A DNA stretch of 64,000 nt from Colwellia sp. 39_35_sub15_T18 (GTDB lineage Bacteria > Pseudomonadota > Gammaproteobacteria > Enterobacterales > Alteromonadaceae): assembly GCA_002162675.1 (NCBI GenBank), contig MAAE01000028.1, positions 62,001 through 126,000 on the forward strand, in the 5' to 3' direction. Under the pieces are notes generated by a model that saw only the letters and a list, made by a program, of their open reading frames with translations, searched no databases and was not told the origin of the DNA. Position 1 is the stretch's first letter; every line of letters starts with the position of its first letter. Position numbers and translations under genes: made by a program. This document shows, in pieces, positions 36,559-45,861 of this stretch.

Positions 36559-37452
36559 ATGAAAACGCGTTTTTTGTTGATAGCCATACTCACCAGCTTT
36601 TTATTGATGAGTCCATCAAGTTTTGCTTTAGGAAAACTTGGCCACCAACTTGTCTGTCAGTTAGCGTTTGAGCATTTAATTGCTTCAAAACAGGAAAAAT
36701 TAAATCGTTTATTGGCATTAATTCCAGTAAAGCATCAAGACTTAATTAATCATTATAATTACAAAAAGCAAGGTAGCACCATCTCTTTTGCTAGTGCCTG
36801 TACATGGGCTGATGCGATTAAACGCGTTGAAGAATTTAAAAAATATAGTCGTTGGCATTATATCAATGTACCTAGAAACCGAACCAATATTGAACCTAAT
36901 GCTTGTCACAAAGATTGCTTACCGCAAGCTATTTTGCGACATCAACAGCAATTAAGCCAAAATGCAGGTAAAACTACTTGGCAGCAAACACAGGCTTTAC
37001 TCTTTTTAGGCCACTGGCTGGGTGACATTCATCAACCCTTACATGTTAGTTTCGCCAGTGATTTAGGTGGCAACCAAGTAGAACTTAGTCATTTAGCAAC
37101 AAAATGCAGTAATTTACATTGGTATTGGGATGACTGCATTTTATATAAAGGCAAACAGAGTAAAAGTAAATGGCGGCAATTATTAACAGCACAATGGCAG
37201 CAAGATTCAACACCCAATTGGCAAGCCAAGCAAGTATGGCAATGGGCAGATGAATCTTTTCAGTTAGTAAAAGCGCCAAGTTTTCAGTATTGCCAACTAG
37301 ATAGCCAAATAAATAACCAAGGCAGCTGTCAGGCACTAGAGCAAAAAGTAAACTTGCCTGATGATTATATGCAACAATATCAGCCGGTGATGGCGCAGCG
37401 ATTGTTATTAGCCGCACAGCGGTTAACTAAAGTATTAACCGCCAGTTTATAA
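36559..37452 (+). CDS. Secreted S1/P1-type nuclease
   Basis: Zinc-dependent single-strand nuclease of about 297 residues. ATG 36559 gives a clean signal peptide (MKTRFLLIAILTSFLLMSPS then SFA). Zinc-ligand motifs are present: LGHQL, CTWADAIK, SRWHYIN, LGHWLGDIHQPLH and GGNQVEL. The mature enzyme would start with Leu rather than the usual Trp that contributes to the zinc cluster through its N-terminus. Probably used for nucleic-acid scavenging, perhaps exported further by the type II system. Confidence 0.88.
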   Translation: MKTRFLLIAILTSFLLMSPSSFALGKLGHQLVCQLAFEHLIASKQEKLNRLLALIPVKHQDLINHYNYKKQGSTISFASACTWADAIKRVEEFKKYSRWHYINVPRNRTNIEPNACHKDCLPQAILRHQQQLSQNAGKTTWQQTQALLFLGHWLGDIHQPLHVSFASDLGGNQVELSHLATKCSNLHWYWDDCILYKGKQSKSKWRQLLTAQWQQDSTPNWQAKQVWQWADESFQLVKAPSFQYCQLDSQINNQGSCQALEQKVNLPDDYMQQYQPVMAQRLLLAAQRLTKVLTASL

Positions 37453-37474
37453 TAGGGAGTTTGAGTAGCCGAGG

Positions 37475-38704
37475 CTAAAGCTTATTTTTAGCCTCTATCC
37501 ATTGCGCCATATATTTAGTACTTTTATGGTGGTGATGATTAAGCATGGCGCCAATGAAGTTTTGTTGTCTGTGCAACAACAACCCTGTTGATACTTCTGC
37601 TAAACGACTCGCTAACAAAGCAAAGTGTTTATTTTTATCAAACAACAACGCGGCATTTTTAGGCGCTAAAGCACTGAATTGTTGCCAAGTATCCGCCTCT
37701 TGATAGAGCCTCACTGCGGCATCGGCAAGTGCTTGGCTATCATTAGCAACCATACCAGGCCAGCCTAAATCAGACTCCATACCTTCGATACCAATATCAG
37801 TGGTTACTGAGGGCGTGGCGCACAACATAGCTTCGGCTAGCTTTCCTTTAATACCAGCACCAAAGCGTAATGGTGCTAAACATACCCGTGCTGATTGCAT
37901 AGCAAGCTTGGCATCATCAATCCAACCCTTAACCAAAAAGCCTGATTTTTCATCATGTAAGGCCGTTGCTTTCGGCGGCGGGTAAGCGCCATAAATATGC
38001 AACTGTGCTTGCGGTAATTGTGCACGAATTAGTGGCCAAACTTGCTGTTTTAGCCATAAAACGGCATCCCAGTTTGGCGCATGACGAAAATTACCAATAG
38101 AGATAAAATCATGCCGTTCGGCAAAGCTGGGGGTATTCATTGAAAAATCCGCTGGCGAATAGAGTAGTGGGCAATAATGCAGCAAATTAGCATCGACTTT
38201 GAAAAGTGTTGCCAATAGCGTTATTTCTTTAGGAGAGATCATCAAAGATAGATCACAACGCAAAATGGCCGCCACTTCCCGTTGCGCTAACTCTGAGCTG
38301 AGTAAATCAGCTTCCGTCATTGCTCGCTGCTGTTTGAAAGCCTCATGACGAGCATGACGTAAACAAAATAAATCCTCGGTGTCTAATATTTTCAACGCTT
38401 GCGGACACTGCTCGCTAATGCGCCAGCCAAATTGTTCTTCCATCATAAAGCGGTCAAACATCACCACGTCGGGTTGAAGTTGTTTAGCAAAGTCATCGAA
38501 GCTTGAGCAATTAAGTTTAATATCAACACAATTTACCTGAAAATCATTCAGCTCAACCATGTGCTCCGTGCGTTGTGCCGGGCTAGTAAAAGTAATTTGA
38601 TAATTTTGCTGTTGGAAAAAATTGATCAACTGCATCATGCGACTACCCGCCGCAGATGAATTAGGCTCAGGCCAAACATAGCCAATAATTAGAAGTTTTT
38701 TCAT
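37475..38704 (-). CDS. Glycosyltransferase, GT4-like
   Basis: 409 residues with a GT-B fold. The N-terminal domain starts KKLLIIGYVWPEPNSSAAGS. The C-terminal nucleotide-sugar domain has SIGNFRHAPNWDAV, KGWIDDAKLAM and the acidic motif RFGAGIKGKLAEAM followed by TTDIGIEGM. The donor and acceptor are unknown, and no polysaccharide cluster surrounds it. It may act on a surface glycan or glycoprotein. Confidence 0.8.
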   Translation of the reverse strand: MKKLLIIGYVWPEPNSSAAGSRMMQLINFFQQQNYQITFTSPAQRTEHMVELNDFQVNCVDIKLNCSSFDDFAKQLQPDVVMFDRFMMEEQFGWRISEQCPQALKILDTEDLFCLRHARHEAFKQQRAMTEADLLSSELAQREVAAILRCDLSLMISPKEITLLATLFKVDANLLHYCPLLYSPADFSMNTPSFAERHDFISIGNFRHAPNWDAVLWLKQQVWPLIRAQLPQAQLHIYGAYPPPKATALHDEKSGFLVKGWIDDAKLAMQSARVCLAPLRFGAGIKGKLAEAMLCATPSVTTDIGIEGMESDLGWPGMVANDSQALADAAVRLYQEADTWQQFSALAPKNAALLFDKNKHFALLASRLAEVSTGLLLHRQQNFIGAMLNHHHHKSTKYMAQWIEAKNKL

Positions 38705-38788
38705 GCTCAGAGTGTACCCTAAATACCACTAACAAGTGCAGTCACTTAGAATATATCCTTAATTAAATCATACAATTTTCGTAGCTAG

Positions 38789-38845
38789 TCACCACCGAAC
38801 CTCGGTGTTCTCTGTGGTAAATGTTTTTAAGGGCTATAAATAAAA
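38789..38845 (-). repeat. 120-bp element family, copy E (truncated)
   Basis: On the plus strand CACCACCGAACCTCGGTG, TTCTCTGTGGTAAATG: both ends of the element in inverse orientation with the centre missing. Confidence 0.65.
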
Positions 38846-38873
38846 AACCACCAGAGATAGGTCTCTGATGGTT
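38846..38873 (-). terminator. fkpA terminator
   Basis: On the minus strand AACCATCAGAGA, loop CCTA, TCTCTGGTGGTT, then TTTTATTT. One mismatch in the stem. It lies 56 nt past the stop. Confidence 0.8.
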
Positions 38874-38928
38874 TTATTGAGTATACAAAAATAATATTTT
38901 TTAAAGACGCTCTAAAGGACGAGCAATA

Positions 38929-39717
38929 TTACTTTTCAGCGTTTGGCTGGTCGCCTACTTGTGGTGCTGGCTCTTGCTTTTGAATTTCTAATAATTCAAT
39001 TTCAAACTCTAACACTGAGTTACCCGGAATGCGTGGTGGATTACCATTTGGGCCGTAAGCTAAATCTGAAGGAATAGTGAATTTAAACTTTGAACCTACC
39101 GACATTAGCTGTACGCCTTCTGTCCAACCTTTAATAACACGGTTAAGTGGGAATACCGCTGGCTCACCACGATCATACGAGCTATCAAAAGTATCGCCAT
39201 TTAAGAAAGTACCTTTATAGTGTACTTTTACCGTATCAGTTGCTGCAGGCTTTTCACCTTCACCAGCAGCAAGTACTACATATTGAATACCTGATTCAGT
39301 AATAGTTACGCCTTCTTTTTTAGCATTATCTGCTAAGAATTTTTGACCTACCGCTAAACTTGCTTCCGATTCTTTAACAGACATTTCTTGCTGCTTGGTT
39401 TTCATGGTTTCTTCTAAATTCATTAATAACGCTTGAATTTCTTCTTTTTCAATCGTTGCTTGTTCATTAATGCTATCAACAAAACCACGGATAATTAATT
39501 CTTTCTCTAACACAACCCCTAGTTTTTCTTGCTCAACTAAGTTGCGTTGCATATTCGTGCCAATGTACGCACCTAAGCCGTAAGCTTGCTTTTGCGTTTC
39601 AGTTTCTAATACTGGCGCTTTGTTTTCTGTACTAAGTGCGTCTTCTTTTGCGCCTTCTTGACAAGCAGCAACACTAAGTAAAGCCACAGCCACTAATGTG
39701 GGTTTAAAAAATTTCAT
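38929..39717 (-). CDS. fkpA: FKBP-type peptidyl-prolyl isomerase, lipoprotein (FkpA-like)
   Basis: Periplasmic proline isomerase and chaperone. A lipobox (SVAAC, Cys19) ends the signal peptide, so it is likely lipid-anchored, unlike soluble E. coli FkpA. The N-terminal dimerisation helices (about 40-130) are followed by the FKBP domain (about 140-250) with VKVHYKGTFLNGDTFDSSYD, GWTEGVQLMSVG and LAYGPNGNPPRIPGNSVLEF. Tail QEPAPQVGDQPNAEK. Next to slyX, as in related genomes. Confidence 0.92.
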   Translation of the reverse strand: MKFFKPTLVAVALLSVAACQEGAKEDALSTENKAPVLETETQKQAYGLGAYIGTNMQRNLVEQEKLGVVLEKELIIRGFVDSINEQATIEKEEIQALLMNLEETMKTKQQEMSVKESEASLAVGQKFLADNAKKEGVTITESGIQYVVLAAGEGEKPAATDTVKVHYKGTFLNGDTFDSSYDRGEPAVFPLNRVIKGWTEGVQLMSVGSKFKFTIPSDLAYGPNGNPPRIPGNSVLEFEIELLEIQKQEPAPQVGDQPNAEK

Positions 39718-39853
39718 TTATATCTCCGTTAACAAATCACAATTGGAGAATCCCCCAATCCATAGCTTGAATTTCATTCAGTAAAAATATAACTAAACAA
39801 AACTAAAAAACGCCTTATACTAACTAGAAATGCCAAGATAAAAAAGTATTAAT

Positions 39854-40885
39854 ATGTTGCTTAATTATTCAAACCATAAAAAAAGCTTATTTGCCCCTTT
39901 AAAGTTAGCAATAACATGGCTGGTGCCTGCTTTATTTGTCATGGCTTGCACGCCTTCAACAGACAAACCATTACAGCGTTCTCAACATGCTATAGAAGGC
40001 AGTTATGCTGGCGATATATCAAATGATGGTAAATGGAGTGTTATCTCCTCTATTCACCATGGTATTAGCGTTTGGGATTTAGAAAAAAATGCCCTCGCCT
40101 ATCAATGGGCTCAACAACAAAGCAGTAGCGACAATTTAGTATTAGCCATTGATATTAGCGATACTAACAGCCACACCCTAACCGCTAGCCGTGAAAACTT
40201 TGCCCTTTGGAATATGAAAACAGGCCAGTCAGAGGGCTATTGGAAAGTACGAGAGTCTAACATTCGCGATATTGCCGTTAGCAATAACGGTGATTACTTA
40301 CTCATCGGCAAGAGCAATGGCACTGTGCTACATGTTTCAGTTGATAGTGGCAGACGTTTAGAATTTCTAGGCCATAAAGAGAAAATAAATACCGTCGATA
40401 TGATGCCCAATGGCAGAGTTGCTATGTCGGGTGCTAATGACTTTATTGCCTACGTATGGGATACCGTATCAGGACAAGTAATTTATCAATTTAATCACAC
40501 TAGCCGCGTATCTAAAGTAGCACTAGACCCACTGGGTCGTTATGCTTTCTCAGCAAACAGTATGAAATCAGCCCATATTTGGGATTTGAAAACAGGTAAA
40601 TTGATAACAACGTTAAAAGGGACTAAACGTCACGAGGTATTTAGCTCTGTTCGTTTTTCTCCTGACGGAAAAACCTTAGTCACCGGCGCGGCAAGTAGCA
40701 AGGTCAGTGTTTGGGATATAACCACAGGAAAACGCACCGCCAGCTGGCATGTAACCCCAAAAGAAGCGAAAAGACCCACAGGTGCTGTTGTGTATAGCCT
40801 CGCATTTAGCGATAATAACACCCTGTTAACGATAAGTTCCTCGGGTTATGCCGAGTTATGGCAACTACCTAGTAAAGTAAATTAA
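39854..40885 (+). CDS. WD40-repeat lipoprotein
   Basis: 343 residues. A signal segment with lipobox LFVMAC places the protein on a membrane outside the cytoplasm. About six or seven WD-like blades follow, with repeated endings such as ISVWDLE, AYVWDTV, AHIWDLK, VSVWDIT and AELWQLP. Probably a protein-interaction propeller. The stop codon directly abuts the slyX ATG, so the two are cotranscribed and probably coupled. Confidence 0.85.
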   Translation: MLLNYSNHKKSLFAPLKLAITWLVPALFVMACTPSTDKPLQRSQHAIEGSYAGDISNDGKWSVISSIHHGISVWDLEKNALAYQWAQQQSSSDNLVLAIDISDTNSHTLTASRENFALWNMKTGQSEGYWKVRESNIRDIAVSNNGDYLLIGKSNGTVLHVSVDSGRRLEFLGHKEKINTVDMMPNGRVAMSGANDFIAYVWDTVSGQVIYQFNHTSRVSKVALDPLGRYAFSANSMKSAHIWDLKTGKLITTLKGTKRHEVFSSVRFSPDGKTLVTGAASSKVSVWDITTGKRTASWHVTPKEAKRPTGAVVYSLAFSDNNTLLTISSSGYAELWQLPSKVN

Positions 40886-41128
40886 ATGTCTCAAAATAAG
40901 CAACAAGAAAAAACCATCTATATACTCGAAGAACGCATTAATGCGCTTGAATCTCGTAATCTTTTTCAAGATGATACTATTGAACAGCTCAGTGAAGAGC
41001 TAGCCGTGCACCAAGTACAACTTGCTGAGCTAAAAGAACAAATTCAATTAGTAGCTAATCGCTTAAAAGATGCTGGCAGCTTATCTTCAGATAAAGAAGA
41101 AATTGAACCACCGCCACCGCATTATTAA
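40886..41128 (+). CDS. slyX: SlyX family protein
   Basis: 80-residue coiled-coil protein. The N-terminal heptads (IYILEERINALESRNLFQDDT) and the conserved C-terminal tail PPPPHY match SlyX. The molecular function is not established. It starts immediately after the WD40 gene stop and is divergent from fkpA, the same grouping as in enterobacteria where slyX lies beside fkpA. Confidence 0.92.
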   Translation: MSQNKQQEKTIYILEERINALESRNLFQDDTIEQLSEELAVHQVQLAELKEQIQLVANRLKDAGSLSSDKEEIEPPPPHY

Positions 41129-41164
41129 AGTCACTATAATAATTTATCAGTAAAGAAAACGTCT

Positions 41165-41286
41165 TCATTTAGCTTAAAATTCACTACCATAGAAAGAGCC
41201 GAGGTATTATGCACTACGCAGAGAATAACAACGTCTCAGTGTAGGCTCGAAGAGCCCTCGGAGAAGCATCGCTACTCGGTGGTGAA
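41165..41286 (+). repeat. 120-bp element family, copy F
   Basis: TTTAGCTTAAAATTCACTAC, CTCAGTGTAGGCTCGAAGAG and CTACTCGGTGGTGAATATT: full length, between slyX and the LysR gene. Confidence 0.85.
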
Positions 41287-41363
41287 TATTTACAAGTAAA
41301 CAAGCGAATGTTCATTTGATAACCATAGTTTGAGTACAACTATCCATATTTTTTACTCAGCCA

Positions 41364-42260
41364 TTATTCAGGTTTTATAAAGCTTTCTCCTTCAATTAAG
41401 CCTTTTTGGCTGAGAATGAACTCAGTCATAAATCGCACAAAGGTCTGTACTTTATTGTTTTTACGCATGTCTTGATGACTGAGTATCCATAAATCATACT
41501 TGCCTTCACTAATATAGGGAGGGATCCTGATCAAATCGGGATCAGAGTCCGCTCTAAAACAGGGCAAAATAGCAACTCCGAGTCCTTGCTTACAGGCTTC
41601 TACTTGTAGTTGGTTATTGGCGATTTTGTGTTTGGAGCTAAATCTTGGGTATTCCTTGGCAATCACGCCGATGGGTCGTCTTAATTTGTCAGTCCACCCC
41701 AACCAATTTTGTTTTTCCAGCCAACCTTCTTCTAATAATTTTGGTGCTAAATGTTTACTGATATAACAGGCTCTATGTAGCACTGCTAACTTGCGGCCAA
41801 TAAGATATTCAGGCGGGTTTTTCACTATTCTAAACGCGACATCGGCTTCACGATTAGCCAAGTTAAGTTCTTTAATTGAATCAATGAGTTCAAGTTCTAT
41901 ACTAGGATATTTTTGGCAAAACATAGCAAAACCCGGTATCAGCAATCCAGTCGCTAATAGATCTGGCAAAGTGATGCGAATATCTCCTGACAACTCTTCG
42001 TTTTTTCCCAGCACTTTACGTTCAACTGAACTCAATCGTTCTTCTAAATGTGATGCCTCAGCGAATATTTCGTCTGCTAATTTCGTCTTAACATAGCCAT
42101 TACTGGTGCGTTCAAAAAGACGTTGTCCTAGTGCTTGCTCAAAACTGTTGATTCTTCTTGATACCGTACTGTGGTTTACCGCTAATTTTTCCGCGGCGGC
42201 ACGGATAGAGCCAGCGTGACATACGGCTAAAAAAAATTTTAAATCGTCCCAATTCAACAT
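41364..42260 (-). CDS. LysR-family transcription regulator
   Basis: 298 residues. The winged helix-turn-helix is clear (MLNWDDLKFFLAVCHAGSIR, then AAEKLAVNHSTVSRRINSFE), followed by the effector-binding domain with SGDIRITLPD. Regulators of this type usually control the divergent gene, which here is a broken SRPBCC gene. The target may therefore be lost or lie elsewhere. The effector is unknown. Confidence 0.92.
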   Translation of the reverse strand: MLNWDDLKFFLAVCHAGSIRAAAEKLAVNHSTVSRRINSFEQALGQRLFERTSNGYVKTKLADEIFAEASHLEERLSSVERKVLGKNEELSGDIRITLPDLLATGLLIPGFAMFCQKYPSIELELIDSIKELNLANREADVAFRIVKNPPEYLIGRKLAVLHRACYISKHLAPKLLEEGWLEKQNWLGWTDKLRRPIGVIAKEYPRFSSKHKIANNQLQVEACKQGLGVAILPCFRADSDPDLIRIPPYISEGKYDLWILSHQDMRKNNKVQTFVRFMTEFILSQKGLIEGESFIKPE

Positions 42261-42328
42261 GAATTTTATCCAAGCAAAAAATTATTAAATAGCTTAACAA
42301 ATTGCAGTGTTATTCGAGTGGTGCATTT

Positions 42329-42347
42329 ATGCAACAAAAAGTTGCAT
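42329..42347. promoter_or_regulatory. Palindrome in the LysR/SRPBCC intergenic region
   Basis: ATGCAAC, AAAAA, GTTGCAT: a perfect 7-5-7 dyad, 69 nt upstream of the LysR start. A plausible LysR operator, by position and symmetry only. Confidence 0.55.
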
Positions 42348-42451
42348 ATTTTGCTACTTACCTACTGCCCTTTGTCAGGGTAAATTCACCCAATCTAGAA
42401 AATACTTAATAAAGTAATGGTAAAATAAGTAATTAATAAAGGAAGTTAGCC

Positions 42452-42535
42452 ATGAATTACACAACCACAGTTAAGTATAATATTAATGCTCCGTTAGACG
42501 TTGCATGGCAAACCCTGTCAGATTTTAATCATTAA
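42452..42535 (+). pseudogene. Truncated SRPBCC (START-like) domain gene
   Basis: ATG 42452 with a good AAAGGA encodes MNYTTTVKYNINAPLDVAWQ and then TLSDFNH before TAA. This is the typical N-terminus of an SRPBCC/polyketide-cyclase-like protein (about 140 residues), cut after 27 codons. The following sequence is unrelated, so the end was deleted or replaced. It is divergent from the LysR gene as an intact target would be. Confidence 0.65.
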
Positions 42536-42548
42536 TAGGCCATTTATT

Positions 42549-43538
42549 ATGGACAGCGTTTCACTATTTAAGGGTGAGTTTGCACTTAAAGATACTCCCA
42601 AAACGGTACTTGATGATGGCAGAACATGTGTGCCACAGCATTACTTGCATTACCGTCATACCCTGTTAAGTGTTGAAGAGCTTATATTAGAACTAGAGTA
42701 TTCCGATCATTACCCCATTTTTGCATGCCAAGATGAGTCCGGAATCTACCTGCAAGTCGGTATTATTGGTGCAGATAACTACCCTAGTAATGCCGATTGC
42801 GACAACAGTAAAATAGTTTACGGCAGAAAATGGCGGGTAGAGCCGCAATTACCCACATCAGAAATTATTCAAACGGCATTTCTTGCCATAAAAAAAGCAA
42901 GAGAGCATGAGATCAGAGAAAAGCTGCGTTTAACAATCAATGGCAAAGTGACGACACCTTTTAACAACCATCAAGACATAAACATACTGAGTAACAGCTC
43001 ATTATTGAATATCAGCGCTTCAGGTGAAGTTTCATGCGCTGAATTACAAAACCAATTCGATAATATCAGTTATGACCATGCAAGTTTTTTTGTTCATAAC
43101 ATTGAACAACGACGTGTAAACTATTGGTTAATAGAGCTTGAAATTGTAGTCAATGACAACTGTCAGCAAGCAGAAATGAATAATAACCAATTTATCATCC
43201 TCATGGTCAATAAACTCACCTTTAATGAGGTGCTTTATCAAACCATGGAGCAGTTGATCCAATTAAGTGATCGTCACGTTGATGAGAATTTTAAATTTTT
43301 AGGAGTGGCACGATTTAGTCGTGAACATTGCCTGCAAGCCATTGCTCAAACTTCAGCAAACACTCGGCTATTACATAAATCACTTTCCAAACTTGAATTT
43401 GAACAAAATTGGTTAAAATCAAACTATGAAACCGATCTAACGAGAGTGCCACATATAAAATCTAGTCCGCTCACCTCAAAAATTAGGGAGCAGCTAGCCT
43501 CATTTGGTGAAATAAAGGGCGTATTACCCAAGTATTAA
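42549..43538 (+). CDS. Hypothetical protein, 329 residues
   Basis: Not recognised. ATG 42549 begins MDSVSLFKGEFALKD. An in-frame ATG at 42501 would lie inside the SRPBCC remnant and is less likely. Soluble, no signal peptide or spans. A central part (ISYDHASFFVHNIEQRRVNY) and a C-terminal helical part (YQTMEQLIQLSDRHVDENFK) are visible but give no family. It starts 13 nt after the truncated gene, so the deletion junction may have placed it under the LysR-facing promoter. Confidence 0.7.
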   Translation: MDSVSLFKGEFALKDTPKTVLDDGRTCVPQHYLHYRHTLLSVEELILELEYSDHYPIFACQDESGIYLQVGIIGADNYPSNADCDNSKIVYGRKWRVEPQLPTSEIIQTAFLAIKKAREHEIREKLRLTINGKVTTPFNNHQDINILSNSSLLNISASGEVSCAELQNQFDNISYDHASFFVHNIEQRRVNYWLIELEIVVNDNCQQAEMNNNQFIILMVNKLTFNEVLYQTMEQLIQLSDRHVDENFKFLGVARFSREHCLQAIAQTSANTRLLHKSLSKLEFEQNWLKSNYETDLTRVPHIKSSPLTSKIREQLASFGEIKGVLPKY

Positions 43539-43587
43539 CGAATACTGGCTGGTTTGGCTAAACAACATCAATAGCTGATTAAATAAC

Positions 43588-43791
43588 TTATGGCTTAAAA
43601 ACGCCAATAACTTGTTCATGCTGACGAACCACTTCTGCGACTTGTGGCTCACTTTGAGTCATTTGCTCGCCACAACTCACGCAGGTCACTTTCTCGACGC
43701 CATCCTCTTTGGTTAATGCCATAGTGTCTTGCGCTTTGCATTTAGGGCATGTTGCCCCCGCAATAAATCTTTTTTTAACATTCTTTTTCAC
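43588..43791 (-). CDS. yheV: YheV family zinc-ribbon-like protein
   Basis: 67 residues. Two CxxC pairs (CPKCKAQD and CVSCGEQM) should bind zinc. RFIAGATCP and the C-terminal EQVIGVFKP match E. coli YheV closely. Role unknown. Divergent from yheS. In E. coli yheV is also near yheS, with the kef genes between them. Confidence 0.9.
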   Translation of the reverse strand: MKKNVKKRFIAGATCPKCKAQDTMALTKEDGVEKVTCVSCGEQMTQSEPQVAEVVRQHEQVIGVFKP

Positions 43792-43910
43792 AACAGCTCT
43801 CTCAACAGGGAAAATATATTTGATTTACTCTATTTTACCTTGAACTCACCCCTAAGGAAAAGCGACAATAAGGTGCTAATTTTTTCAAACATCATTTTTA
43901 GGACATTTTC

Positions 43911-45821
43911 TTGATCACTGCAACCGATTTAAGCTTAGATAGGGGCGCAAAAAACCTTATTAAAGCTTCAAGCTTTACCATTCATCCAAACCATAAAGTA
44001 GGCTTAGTGGGCAGTAATGGTTGTGGCAAGTCTTCACTCTTTGCCGCTTTGTTAGGTGATTTATCGCCCGATGCCGGCGATTTAAGCATGCCAAGCAGTT
44101 GGGACATTGCCACGGTTAAGCAAGAAACCCCTTCGTTAACACAGTCAGCGCTTGATTATGTGATGGACGGCGATAAAGAATTTCGCCAACTTGAGCAACA
44201 ACTTGAACAAGCTCGCAGCAAAGATGATGGTAATTTAGAAGCTATTTTAATTAACAAAATAGACGTTATTCACGGCTATAGCTTACCGGCTCGCGCGGGT
44301 GAATTACTCCATGGCCTAGGCTTTTTACAATCTCAGCTTGATAAGCCCGTGAAAGATTTTTCGGGTGGTTGGCGCATGCGCTTAAACTTAGCGCAAGCGC
44401 TAATAAGTCGTGCTGATTTATTACTACTCGATGAACCCACCAACCATTTAGATTTAGACGCGGTTATTTGGCTACAACGTTGGTTAAAACGTTTCACGGG
44501 TACTTTGGTGCTAATTTCTCATGACCGAGACTTTCTCGATACCGTGGTAGGTCAAATATTACATATTGAACACCAGCGTGCCAAACTCTACAGTGGTAAT
44601 TATACTGCCTTTGAAAGACAACGAGCAGAGCACTTAGCTCAACAAGACGTGCAATATCAAAAGCAGAAAAAAGAAGCCGCCCATTTAACCGCTTTTGTTG
44701 ATCGATTTCGCGCCAAAGCCAGCAAAGCCAAACAAGCCCAAAGTCGATTAAAGCGCTTAGAGAAATTACCCGACTTAGCACCTGCCCATGTTGACAGCCA
44801 GTTCACTTTTAGTTTTGAACAACCTGAAAGCCTGCCCTACCCACTATTGTCTTTAACAGAAAGTCAGTGTGGTTATGGCAGCGACACTATTATTCTTGAA
44901 GATGTTGGTTTAACACTCGTACCAGGTAGCCGAATCGGCTTACTAGGACGCAACGGCGCTGGTAAATCAACGTTAATCAAATCATTAGCCGGTGACATAA
45001 CGCTGATTAATGGTGAGCGATACTGCGCACAAGAGCTTAAAATAGGCTACTTTTCTCAACATCAACTAGAGCAATTGCATTTTGGTTCTAGTCCTGTTGA
45101 TCATATTATTCGTGCCAAACCTGCCCTAGGTGAGCCGCAAGCCCGCAGCTTTTTAGGAAAATTCGGTTTTAGTGGTGACCAAGCACTAGCTCAAGTTGAT
45201 ACTATGTCAGGGGGTGAAAAAGCCCGTTTAGTACTCGCACTTATCGTGTTAGAAAAACCACAATTATTGCTATTAGATGAACCGACCAATCACTTAGATT
45301 TAGAGATGCGCCAAGCGTTAGTCTTAGCCCTACAAGACTTTAGCGGCGCTATTATTTTAATTGCCCATGATAGATTTCTACTTGAATCATGCGTCGATGA
45401 ATTTTATTTAGTCGCCAATGGTAAAGTTAGCGACTTTAACGGCGATATTGATGATTATCAACAATGGTTAAATGAAGATAAGAAACAAGCGCTCAGCAGC
45501 AGTAAAAGCAATGCAGAAACAGCGGATAAGGGCTTAGATAAAAAACAGTTACGCCAGCAGCAAGCCGAACTACGTAAAAAATCAGCGCCGCTACGCAAAA
45601 AAGCAGACCTACTAGAAAAGAAAATTCATCAATGGCAAACCGAGTTAGCCAGTGTTGAAGCATTACTGAGTGCTACTGAGATTTACCAAAGCGATCGTAA
45701 AAATGAGCTAACCGAGCAGTTAAAACGACAAGGCAGCTTGAAAGACACCTTGGAAGAAAACGAAATGTTGTGGCTAGAGTTAGCGGAGCAAATTGAAGAT
45801 ATTATGGCATCCACTGATTAA
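43911..45821 (+). CDS. yheS: ABC-F ATPase YheS
   Basis: Soluble ribosome-associated ABC-F protein without membrane domains. Two ATPase cassettes: Walker A VGSNGCGKSS and LGRNGAGKST, signatures DFSGGWRMRLNLAQAL and MSGGEKARLVLAL, Walker B LLLLDEPTNHLDL twice. A linker of about 80 residues joins them and a charged coiled-coil tail ends the chain. TTG 43911 is the start, matching the E. coli N-terminus. 636 residues is normal. Confidence 0.94.
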   Translation: MITATDLSLDRGAKNLIKASSFTIHPNHKVGLVGSNGCGKSSLFAALLGDLSPDAGDLSMPSSWDIATVKQETPSLTQSALDYVMDGDKEFRQLEQQLEQARSKDDGNLEAILINKIDVIHGYSLPARAGELLHGLGFLQSQLDKPVKDFSGGWRMRLNLAQALISRADLLLLDEPTNHLDLDAVIWLQRWLKRFTGTLVLISHDRDFLDTVVGQILHIEHQRAKLYSGNYTAFERQRAEHLAQQDVQYQKQKKEAAHLTAFVDRFRAKASKAKQAQSRLKRLEKLPDLAPAHVDSQFTFSFEQPESLPYPLLSLTESQCGYGSDTIILEDVGLTLVPGSRIGLLGRNGAGKSTLIKSLAGDITLINGERYCAQELKIGYFSQHQLEQLHFGSSPVDHIIRAKPALGEPQARSFLGKFGFSGDQALAQVDTMSGGEKARLVLALIVLEKPQLLLLDEPTNHLDLEMRQALVLALQDFSGAIILIAHDRFLLESCVDEFYLVANGKVSDFNGDIDDYQQWLNEDKKQALSSSKSNAETADKGLDKKQLRQQQAELRKKSAPLRKKADLLEKKIHQWQTELASVEALLSATEIYQSDRKNELTEQLKRQGSLKDTLEENEMLWLELAEQIEDIMASTD

Positions 45822-45861
45822 TTTTTGAGCTACACTATAATTAACAGTATTTTATAACTAA

